From Strobilurus pachycystidiatus (taxonomy: Eukaryota; Basidiomycota; Agaricomycetes; Agaricales; Physalacriaceae), in contig JAHLMK010000017.1 of NCBI GenBank assembly GCA_019915135.1, positions 744,001-808,000 of the forward strand: a stretch of DNA of 64,000 bases, read 5' to 3'. The position numbers were made by a program, and so were the translations under genes. Positions 33,578 to 42,716 of this stretch are shown in pieces. The notes under the pieces are model-generated. The model did no database searches. It saw nothing but the letters and a program-made list of their open reading frames with translations, and was not told the origin of the DNA. Every line of letters starts with the position of its first letter. The stretch's first letter is position 1.

Positions 33578-36500
33578 ATGTCCGTTTTTGACAACGTCGA
33601 CGACTTGCTCGCCAATGGAATTCAGAAGCGGCTCGCATATGCGACTCTCAAAGCTCAGGCTCGTTTAGAAGGCCGTCTCTACGCCTACCTAGACCATCTC
33701 AAAACCACCGGTGAAGGCGCAAAATACGGTTCATACGATGCGGAGACCGTCCTTGCGCGTAACGCGTCTCTTCTACCCATGCGTACGTTCTTTCCATGAC
33801 TTCTGTCAGAGGGCCAACAATTTGTTTGCAGCCATACTACTGGGTTTCGTGAATTTTCTGGTGATGGACTCGAAGGGCAGGCTGGACGATAAAATCACAG
33901 TCGTAACCCTTCAGGTCCAAATTGGCCTCTTTCTCGGCCTGGTACGTGTAGTCACACTCTATTACAGAGTACTTCTCACTTTCTACAGACCAAGCGGAAG
34001 ACAGGGCAGGGCTATGCATCGGCGATAACGCGCCAACTTTTCGCAGTACGATTTCCAGATTCGCTTTTGACATCCCTGTTCTCAACTCTATCCAGTACGC
34101 CGACAACCAGGCTGTCGAGAACCTGGGAGTCTCCAGAAAGAGGCGAGAAAAGGATACTGCGGATCCATTTGACATAGCCATACTATTGGCACGTCTCTAT
34201 TCCCCGTCATATATCGTCAAGTCAACAAGAATGGTCAGAATCATTGTCTCTCATGTATAATGTCTCACCTGAATAACAGCGGCATCAAATTTCATTCTTT
34301 ATCAACGTATCCTGCCGAACGTCAGCGCGTCCTGGACAGATTGTAGAGTCCTCGGCGTATGCCCACACAAATGAAGCGCTTCTATGGGGTGTATGTCCTG
34401 TGTTATGTCTTATAGTTTTCAACGTCTGAGCCGTTCCCAGGACATTGAAATGATTGTAATTCCAGCGAGGCAGCCTCCGCCTTGGGCTAACAACGATGGC
34501 GGAGTTGAGTGTTACGATTCGGCCCCTACAATGGATATTCCACAGCTTTGCTCCAAGATAAAGCACAAATTGCTCAAAGGAAAACGTACAGACGATGATT
34601 TGTATGTCATTTCTGTACCACTCTACTCTTTTGCTCATAAGAGGTGTTCAGCGTCGGCACCGGACACTATTGCGAGCCAGTCAGCAGTAACACGAGCTTC
34701 GCCGGCATGGGACACTGCATTGTCAGCCTCTTACTGGAAATGGCGCTCTGCGACGATATTTTTGAGAACATCAAGAACCTTGACGATCTCGAATACGTGA
34801 TGGCCAACGCTGATAGGTCTATATCACTGAAGATCTCGGAAGACAAAAAGGCGCTCCCGGTCCTTCGAGCGTATGTCGACTCGGGCAAATCGACGATATC
34901 AGCTACTCGCGCTCTGCCCTACGACAGCCTATATAGCTCTGTCCGGCGTCTCAGCCTTTCAGCCGGCTTTCAAAGTAAGAGTTCATACACGTTGCCGAGA
35001 ATGTTTCTGACCATTCCAAAGGGGCGGTGGTGCTCTACATGCTACGCCGCATGGCCGCCAATGCCATGGGAGATGACCCCAACATCTCTTCCGAAAGGCG
35101 TACTCAAGGAATGGGACACGACAAATTCTCACACATATATCAAAAATATCAGAGCGTGAATTCGCCCTTGGACTATACAGGGATCTTATCTGGTCGCGAG
35201 GAAGACAGAGAGCTTATCAAGGTGAGAGTTCAGTGACAGCATGTTGCTCATAAGGGTCACTAAGCGCATCTAGGCAATGTCCAGGCCCTCTATGAACGCA
35301 GATTCCAATGCTCCAACAACCTTGTCCCAGGATAGCATAGCACAGATACTGGCGTCTCCCGAGATGGTCACCCTGCTCGATGCACAAGATGAAGTAACAA
35401 ACGTTTCACTATGTGAAAGTGATCATACTCATCTCATTGTAGGTACGCCAAACTTGCGTGCGGCGATATGGGACTGTGACGAATGCTGAAGGAACGGAAG
35501 AGGGCGAATTGTATCGAGTCAAGTTCAGGGCGGTAAAGACAAAGTACTGTGCTCTTCAGCGCGCCCAAATCGGACAAGAACGCCGGGATTACTTCGACGC
35601 CCAGGACAAGCGTGTTCTTGCGACACGCCCACCTCAGGTAAGATACTGAATTGACCATCCATCATTAGTATGAAACTTAGTCGTGTATAGATCGAAGAAT
35701 TGACAGCGGAACCGGTCAGCGTCATCATACCTGCGACGGAAGACAACATTGACGATCTGGACGTCCTTCAAAATTACAACGATACGAAACATCTCAACAT
35801 CGCCAATCCTTCCGCAGAGGATATGATGGATATGTTCCAGAACGGAGGTCAAGAGTCGGCGATTGACGCTCAGTTGGCACTCATAAGAACCGTTGAAGAC
35901 GATCCCGAGTATGTGGATACAGAGACGAGGACTGTACAGGAGGAAAGAGTATCTGCATCTGCAGTAATTGGGCAGGCTCATCTGACCCTCCACCCCTTCT
36001 ACAATCCCGCCTATCAACTGGATCCTGACTTTCCCCAGAAGATGCTGTTTGGTGGATTAGATGATGACGGCACCCTCCAGGCGCGCTTCAATGCTTGGCG
36101 TTACATGCACGGTCAACCCGAAACACCTGTGCGTCCGTCAGCCGTCAGCGTCGATTCGGTCTTCTATCCCGGAGAGTCTCCCAACGAGATGGGACACTGT
36201 CACCGTGCTGGTTGTACCGCGAACCTTCAGTAAGCCATTCGTTCTGATGACTGCAATTATATCAAATCTCTTTCCAGAAGCATGAATACCAGTATAAGGG
36301 CTGCGCACCTACATTCGTGCGCTTTGTTGGTTCAACAAGCGCTTGCAAAGGACGAGCGACTGAGAGCCTTTCCACAGCTCGCCAGTGGTGTGTGCGCAGT
36401 TCCTAAATGCAAGAGCGGCGATGCTGCCAAACCACAGCAATATCTGGAACACCTCCGGAAGCACCATAACCACCGGTTTCGGTGCCAACTTCGTCCTTGT

Positions 36501-37667
36501 CCTCATGAGGGCGTCAAGTACGAGCTACCTCTTTCAAAATCGCTTGTGTATTGATCTTGCTATAGATTTGACGACGTGACATCTCTCATGAGACACTGGC
36601 CAGAGGAACACGGGCTACCGGATAGCATCGTCTGCTTCGTGGGATACTGCTACTCCTGTTATAAATGGTGCCTATCTCGTAGCATCTCTGTTTCACATGT
36701 GACACCACAGTACAGGTTTCGCGACGAGGTCGGATTCGAGGAGCATATGGACCATCACTTGCAGCGGGACTGGCTTTCACAGCTACCAGGACGGGATTCG
36801 GAAGACGATGGATATATACCGTACGCATCGGTTCGGAATTTTGGTCTAGTACTGCGACCTGGCCTCTGCCCGTTCTGCCTCTGGGACGAGAGCCTCCCTG
36901 TGCTTGTAAGAATGCACCAGTGAGTACTCTCGACTGCCACTCATACCTGCTGCTAATCCATACTGGGTCAGCTGGGCGTCGAGCGGTATGGAAATACATC
37001 TAGTCAAGATCCACCACAACAAAATTGCGTATCCGTTCTACAACGAAGGGCTCAAAGTACATTGCCCATGCCAACTTTGCCCCGACAGAGCAGAATCCAG
37101 GACGGTCATAGAGCTGTATAACCATCTCATCGAAGCACATCAGATCCCCATCGGTGGACGCCGAGGTACAACACACGACGGCAAGCTTCCGCTTCTGAAG
37201 ACCTTGAGTGATATTCCGGGGCTTGGAAAGTTCAGTCCATATGAAAAGGCTGCTACAGTGAGTCTCTGGCCATGCCTCTCTAATTTGGTGTATGAACTCG
37301 TGCTGCAGGCTTTCAGCGCAGAGCCAGACAAAGAGGAACAAGAACCCCAGCCAACCAACGAGGAAGCACCGACCGTTGAGGAAGCACCGACCGTGGACCA
37401 GCCTGCGGAGGAACCGGTCGAAATTGTTCAGGTCAAGCATGTTGTTGACAAGCTGCGAACAATGAAGACCGATGAAGAAGTGAGTATTTCGAGTTCTCTC
37501 TATGTTGTTTCCATGCTCAAGCTATTGACAGCCAATGTCCCCGTTGAACCTACTGCTTGGGTTTGCTGAGGAGATTCACGAAACCGAGGTACAATCGAAG
37601 GACTTGACATGGGACTCAGTCTCTGAGGAAGCGCGAGAGGTGTTCGGACTCGTCAAGAAACTTTGAA
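33578..37667 (+). CDS. DUF3435-type tyrosine recombinase with zinc-finger tail
   Basis: The gene runs from ATG 33578 through about 16 short introns to TGA 37665-37667, giving roughly 1,050 residues. The N-terminal helical part includes FLVMDSKGRLDDKITVVTLQ. The catalytic part shows the order expected of tyrosine recombinases in the DUF3435 family: box I Arg in RTSARPGQIVESS (near 34317-34355) followed by LLWGDIEMIVIP, a conserved LLKGK (near 34573), GHCIVSLLLEMAL, LPYDSLYSSVRRL, box II LYMLRRMAANAM (near 35035), then GMGHDKFSHIYQKYQ (near 35110-35150) with the late His and candidate Tyr nucleophile. The C-terminal half carries several C2H2-like fingers: CHRAGC..HLHSC, CAVPKC..HLRKHH, CPFC and CQLCPDRAE..HLIEAH. 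This family includes captains of giant fungal elements and Crypton-like enzymes. Its cargo and termini are not identified here. Confidence 0.75.
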
Positions 37668-37700
37668 TTGCAATTGTACATATTCCAGCTTTCGATACAG

Positions 37701-38342
37701 TTACGTAGTCATGAGGATGTCGTTGTTGTCGTCAGAATCGATAGTCGTCGCTTGTTTCCTGCGCTTCGTGGGGATGCTAGAACTGGGCACCGTTCCTCCT
37801 TCCCGCTCCGTGAGATGTTTCGAGATTTCGTCCCGCAGGCGCAGTCGTTCGGATTCGGCTTGTGATAACAGAATTTCCTTCTCAATGCGACGGATGCGCG
37901 TCTCCTCCTTCTTCATCTTGGCTTGCTCGAGAGCCACTCGCTGTTGGCCTTCTTCGACGACAAGTTCATGTTGAGCTTTGATCTTGGAAGTTTCCGCTTC
38001 CAGAAGCTTGAGGCGGACAATCCCAGTGTTGATAGCCAAGGCCTCAAGTCGTCGACTATATGCGCATATATGAGGCATCTCGCAAACACCGCAACGCAGA
38101 AGGAGACGCACCTTTCGATGAGTAGGGGGCTCTCGTTGGGTTGCTCTTGTAGATCCAAGAAAAGCGGCGCTGGGGCAATCGTTGCTGCTGGCGTTGTTCC
38201 CGGAGTCACATTCTCCTTGCGCCTGTTCTTGGAGATGAGGATACCGGCGTTACAGAGTAACAAACACGCACTTCAGGGAGCTTGTGGGCAGCTTCTGCCT
38301 CCCAAAAGTGACCGGAGCTAGATGGCGTCCACGGCTCGCCAT
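37701..38342 (-). CDS. Small coiled-coil protein, unknown
   Basis: The start ATG is at 38342-38340. Exon 1 encodes MASRGRHLAPVTFGRQKLP and is spliced (GTGCGT..CCAAG) to NRRKENVTPGTTPAATIAPA, then to RRLEALAINTGIVRLKLLEA. A strong coiled coil follows (LEQAKMKKEETRIRRIEKEI). The C-terminus has a basic KRRK that could be a nuclear signal and an acidic DSDDNND tail. The stop is TAA at 37701-37703. The 3' end is only 33 bp from the stop of the convergent recombinase gene, and its start is 176 bp from the divergent paralogue B, so it sits tightly inside this accessory block. No family is recognised. Confidence 0.65.
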
Positions 38343-38518
38343 GTTTGCCTAGAGTGGGCTGTAAGCTTCGGCTTTGGGTAGAATCTGAAGCGTACCTGGT
38401 CGTCGTAACAGACAGAGAGCCACCGATCGCTCTCGACGCGAGCTCATCATGTGATGCGTGTCTCGCGATCGCCTCTTCCTTCTACCGACAACATCCATTC
38501 TGCTACTTTCCAACTGTC
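38343..38518. promoter_or_regulatory. Divergent promoter of the coiled-coil gene and paralogue B
   Basis: A 176 bp gap separates the two divergent ATGs and must hold both promoters. No distinct element is recognised. Confidence 0.5.
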
Positions 38519-39820
38519 ATGAAGACCGCCGAACAACGTTTTGCCTACTGCCTGAATATGCTGCAAGAAATCTCTGAGGAACTACGCACGATCCCAAACC
38601 TCCCAGAAGATGCAGCGCCGAAACTCTATACAGAACGGAAACGACTTTACGAGCAAACTCAGACTGTAGCACGGGAAATCGCAGGAGATATGGATAGCAA
38701 ACGCCAGAAGTTGGACAAGGAGAAGGAAGACAAGGACCGTCTGGCAAATCTGGTGCGTCTTCTTTTCTTTGGTAAACGATTATTCTGCTTAATCGCATCT
38801 ACAGTCGATTGAAGAGCTGCGCTATCAAGAGCACATCCTCCCATACTGGCATGGCCTCCAGCAATCTCCATCCGACTTCAAGAATGCTCTCGTGTCTTAC
38901 CCGTATAAAGGACAACTCCCTTCGATCGAACATGCTGCTCTGCGTCGCCTGATTGCTGGTTATGCTGGCAGTCCCGAAGTCTGGAAGGCTAAACTATCTG
39001 GTCTTGTGGCAGAACGGACGACGTTTGATTTGTTTTGTGAACGCGCGCGTGATATCGAGAGTCTGGACGACACATCTGATCGTCTCATCCAAACTAATCA
39101 AGTATATGCTTTCTTCGAGAAAGAGTTTGACGTTTACTCAGATTACCACTAGCTCATCTCAGCTCGTGTCAAGGTCGGCATTGCCGAAGGATATATCGAC
39201 TTTGTTGTGCGAACGGTGGAAACACTTCGGTTTATCCTCGAGTGGAAGCGTCACGACACTATCGAGGGCGGTCGGAAGTGGAAGACATCTATCATTCAAG
39301 CCTGTTTTCGGGACGACAACCCTCATCTCACCCAGAGGCGAGACCAACGCCCGGACGACAAGACCGTCCTCCACGATTACAACACGGCATACGAGAAATA
39401 CAGAAAGAATCACACTCTTCTGATAGAGTCTCGCACTTGGCTCTTGAAACTTTATATGCGGGTCAGCTCAGCCTGCCGCTTTCTCGAAGCGTTTCATTGA
39501 CTAATGAGCTCTAGTTCGGACCCGCCGTATTCCTCGATAGGATCTGGGACATCGAGACCCAGACGCGTAGCATTCGCCGTTCGAAGACCTTTTGTTCGCT
39601 AGTCTCATTGGTCATGGAGGATGATCAGTATCGAGATGACACGCTCCTGCCGGAATACAACTTCTCCCTTTGTTCGGACTCGCTTTACCACATTCTTACT
39701 ATCTTGGCTTCGAGGAAGGTGGCGAACTTTGTCGAGGAATTTATGACAGACAATCCTCCGAGTCTTACTGACCCTGACAACTATGCCTATGGGTGGGGGA
39801 TTAACGGCGCTGATGACTAG
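38519..39820 (+). CDS. Unknown basidiomycete protein, paralogue B
   Basis: The start ATG is at 38519 (MKTAEQRFAYCLNMLQEISE). The N-terminus is helical and charged (DMDSKRQKLDKEKEDKDRL). After introns near 38752 and 39100 (the second starts GTATATGC, as in paralogue A) the exons include ALRRLIAGYAGSPEVWKAKL, VVRTVETLRFILEWKRHD and KWKTSIIQACFRDDNPHL. After the next intron comes LKLYMR|FGPAVFLDRIWD, then SLYHILTILASRKVANFVEE. The TAG stop is at 39818-39820. The order of conserved blocks and the intron positions match paralogue A at 30903-32233. The family is unrecognised and no catalytic motif is seen. Confidence 0.7.
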
Positions 39821-39915
39821 AAAGTTTTGTTACTACCTATGATTTTGTTGAATTATGTTTCAGCCCAAAGTTTGGGCTGAACTTCTGAGCTGCCTTGAAG
39901 TTTTGCCTGAGATAT

Positions 39916-39973
39916 AAGATTAGCATGGCCCCTGCACAAGGATGACACGCTTTCCCGGAGTGGTAGATCTACG
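39916..39973 (+). pseudogene. U6 snRNA 3' fragment, left arm of an inverted pair
   Basis: AAGATTAGCATGGCCCCTGC followed by ACAAGGATGACACGC matches the catalytic and 3' half of U6 snRNA; the 5' half is missing. It continues into TTTCCCGGAGTGGTAGATCTAC. The part from CCCCTGCAC (39929) onward is repeated in inverted orientation at 40200-40243 with two mismatches in 44 bp. Confidence 0.8.
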
Positions 39974-40199
39974 GATCTCAATATTTATTGTTTTGCGTCC
40001 GTAGAGCATTCGCAAACGCGAAATGAGGCAGGAGGAGCATTGGGGAGCAAAAATTTCCATTTTGGGACCATGACTACCGCTTTGGGAAAAGTGATCGGGC
40101 GTGCTATAGTGTGGCGACGACATTTGAAGCCAATATTATTGCTTGAATGCATGGTGATGCTCTATTAGCACAGGGAAAGTGTGAAGATTATCGATCCTT

Positions 40200-40243
40200 G
40201 TAGATCTACCACTCCGGGAAACCGTGTCACCCTTGTGCAGGGG
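40200..40243 (-). pseudogene. U6 snRNA 3' fragment, right arm of an inverted pair
   Basis: On the minus strand this reads CCCCTGCACAAGGGTGACAC and then TTTCCCGGAGTGGTAGATCT, matching the left arm at 39929-39972. U6 similarity stops at CCCC; the GCATGG before it in the left arm is absent. The 315 bp between the outer ends holds no ORF. No target-site duplication is seen around the pair. Confidence 0.75.
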
Positions 40244-40409
40244 ACAGTCAATCAGAAGCTGAAGTCTACCTCCCCAGGCCAGCCTTCTATAAGCCAGGAT
40301 GCCCACAACATTAGCACTTGGTTGGTTGTGTCCCCTTGGCTCAACCCAGTACCGGCCATCCCATTACACTATCATTTGTGACACTCGTCGCATTTTCTCA
40401 CAGTTCACG

Positions 40410-40863
40410 AGGACCCGTGTTTATACGCTAAGAGGTCGGAAAAAAAATCCGGACAAATTTTGACTGACGGGGCTCTGAGCTCGGGTCGAAAATCCGGACA
40501 AAGGTCCGCGAGACGGCGAGAGGTCAGATCGAAAATCCGGACAATGGTAGTTGGTAGGGTCAAGACCCCCCATTTTTGGCACTTCAATAGATCAAATTCT
40601 ATTCAATGAAGGTCATAGGTGGAGATTTTGTGCCAAATTAAGGTCACAATGGGTGCCTACCGCCATATCTATCGGAATACAGGAAATGCCACCCGATCCC
40701 GACGATTTTGATGCCCATTTATGGTAACTTTTGGCTGACAAAGCAGATACTGGTAGCGAAATCCGGACAAACTCCCTGGGACGGGCTCAGCAGAAAATCC
40801 GGACAAATTTGCTTGGACACCCAATTTTCATTACCAACCTCTTAGCGTATAAACACGGGTCCT
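40410..40863. mobile_element. Non-autonomous hAT-like element (MITE), 454 bp
   Basis: Perfect 27-bp terminal inverted repeats lie at 40410-40436 and 40837-40863; the outer end begins AGGACCCGTG. The element is flanked by a perfect 8-bp duplication AGTTCACG (40402-40409 and 40864-40871), the size made by hAT transposases. Inside, AATCCGGACAA occurs five times in the same orientation (40446, 40491, 40534, 40760, 40796), grouped near the two ends like subterminal transposase-binding sites. There is no ORF of note. Class assignment rests on duplication length and structure only. Confidence 0.88.
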
Positions 40864-40871
40864 AGTTCACG

Positions 40872-41060
40872 CCATAGTACTACTGTAGTTTACAATAACA
40901 ACATATATAGCCTGACTTTACACGTACTTGTACCCAAGCGTGAATACCATAGCAGTCAACATAGGCCCTGCCACGTTGAGACTACACATCAAGACCAAAC
41001 GGCTACTCGTTTATGAGTCTTGCCCCAGTCAAAAGTCTTGAACTCGAAAAAAAAATACCT
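40872..41060. other. Spacer between MITE and U6 relic
   Basis: AT-rich, with no gene or repeat recognised. Confidence 0.4.
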
Positions 41061-41131
41061 GACATACGAAAAAATTGAGACGATACGGAGAAGCGGTCGT
41101 GTTCCCCTGCACAAGGATGACACGCTTTCCC
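41061..41131 (+). pseudogene. U6 snRNA pseudogene, scrambled centre
   Basis: GACATACGAAAAAATTGAGA and GATACGGAGAAG match the 5' half of U6, and CCCCTGCACAAGGATGACAC then GC matches the 3' half. The ACAGAGA box is changed to ACGGAGA. The ATTAGCATGG between the halves is replaced by about ten unrelated bases, so the essential AGC triad is lost. The 5' hairpin is also missing. Confidence 0.8.
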
Positions 41132-41274
41132 GATCGCCGATCGCGAACCCAACCATGGCCAGACGGAATTGAGGCTATCATACTCAAATGTAGTCGCCAG
41201 AAAGGGACCATGTATCCCAAGCAGTGGCTAGAACTATAGTTCGCTGAACTTGCATTCCAGTTGAGTCGACCGAC

Positions 41275-41405
41275 GGACCTTGGGAATCCCAAGGTCCAAT
41301 TGAACCCAACCACCCGACCTTGCACATAATTCGGTGTGTTCGCCGCAGCTGTATATTCTAAAGTTGGACCTTGGGATTCCCAAGGTCGAAGCCCAAGGTC
41401 CGTCT
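41275..41405. repeat. Pair of CCTTGGG/CCCAAGG palindromes
   Basis: GGACCTTGGGAATCCCAAGG then TCC at 41275-41297 is a near-perfect palindrome. GGACCTTGGGATTCCCAAGG then TC at 41366-41387 is its reverse complement. A further CCCAAGGTCC half follows at about 41392. The two hairpins sit about 90 bp apart downstream of the U6 relic. Confidence 0.8.
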
Positions 41406-41660
41406 GGCTTCTTCAACACCATTTACGGCCGTAGGCTACATGGACATGTACTAAATAGTAAATAGCAACGCGTCGCTAAACTTGCTGTGAAGAGTTTGAT
41501 GGAATGCAAGTAGATAGTGACTCTGCGTCTGCGGGCGGACCTGAATCTTATGAAATTAGTCCTACGCCAAATGAGAGCCTGCAATGAATGAGAGTTCGGT
41601 TGAATAGTCCCAACACGCAAAAGTGAAGCTTACTTTCATTTGCCGACTTCTTCAACTCTT

Positions 41661-42379
41661 TCAACTGCGCTTCAAACTCTTCAGCACCTGCTCCTTCCTC
41701 GCCTCCAGAGCTATCTTAGCCAGAACGGAGTAAATCTTGGGCGTCACCAACGCCGCACCAAGTAGGACTACCGCAAGACATGATAGAATCGGCGCGACAG
41801 ACAAGGGCAGGACACCAAACGCCAGCGGTTCGAGCCTGACATCGAATGGTATCCGAATAGCATCCGGTATCTGTACGGGAGGCGTGAACACTCCGGCGTG
41901 CTCTGCTGCGATATGCGCATATTTGACGCGTTCGGTGCCATTTGGCGCGTTGTGGAGGTGGATGGAGAAGTCCGTTGGATACTGTAGGTAATTTGTTGAG
42001 TTGCTAACGCATATGTGAATATGAAGGTGGACGTACGTTGGCAGGCCATGAGATCCTCAACGTGAACCTGTCGTATCCGTCCCAATGCTCGCTGGCCAGA
42101 TCCAAGCCCAACCACAGGTCGCCTGCGTGAGCTGTTTGCTCTCCTTCTTTGGTCAAGTCGAGTATCCAATTCACAACACCTCTTCCAGAGCTAAGAGTTG
42201 CTGGTGATTCTGCTGGCCTACACCCTAAGTCATGTATCGTCTTCGCCGGCCAACGAAACATACAGAACACCACCAACCGCCCCGTCCTTGAGCCCAAAGT
42301 TGATTATCTCGGTGTTGCACGAAACGAACGAGAAAAGCGTTAGGACGAGGAGGACAGACGCAAAGTTACAGTTGATCAT
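41661..42379 (-). CDS. Single-pass (type I) membrane protein, unknown
   Basis: The start ATG is at 42379-42377. The N-terminus (NCNFASVLLVLTLFSFVSC) is a signal peptide, followed by NTEIINFGLKDGAVGGVL. An intron (GTATGT..TGTAG) joins to PAESPATLSSGRGVVNWILD and then LWLGLDLASEHWDGYDRFTL and ISWPAN. After a second intron come YPTDFSIHLHNAPNGTERVK and HAGVFTPPVQIPDAIRIPFD, and a membrane span (VAPILSCLAVVLLGAALVTP) with a short basic tail (KSLKRS). Signal peptide, beta-rich luminal part and C-terminal span suggest an ER or secretory-pathway accessory protein. I do not recognise the family. Confidence 0.7.
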
Positions 42380-42716
42380 GATGGTGAGAGGCAAGTGGGT
42401 GCGGCAGTTGCCACCTGATTGATATGAATTGAGGCTTACAAGCTACACCTCTCGAAGCCACACCAAACTTCCAACACAATTCTATGTATTCCTCCGTAAA
42501 TGTGAATCCAGTTCTATATACATTTACACTCTGCGTGTAATCCCTAGCAATGAGCAAATAGGCAAGATAGTAGTACGACTATAAATGTTGGCGGACGATG
42601 GTTGGGTAAAGTACACTTGCGAGAAACGCCGCACAGATGAGACCGAAAAGGACTGATGGAGAATATACAACACAAGGAAGCAAAGTGGAGGGGAGAGGAA
42701 GATAAAGAAATGGGTA
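42380..42716. other. Short intergenic spacer
   Basis: This separates the membrane-protein start from the noxR stop, both on the minus strand. It contains no ORF with features. Confidence 0.5.

Noticed and set aside
39929..40243. Ordinary TIR transposon (MITE) with 44-bp ends
   Set aside because: No target-site duplication is found, and the outer part of the arms is U6 snRNA sequence, so it is reported as an inverted pair of U6-derived arms instead.
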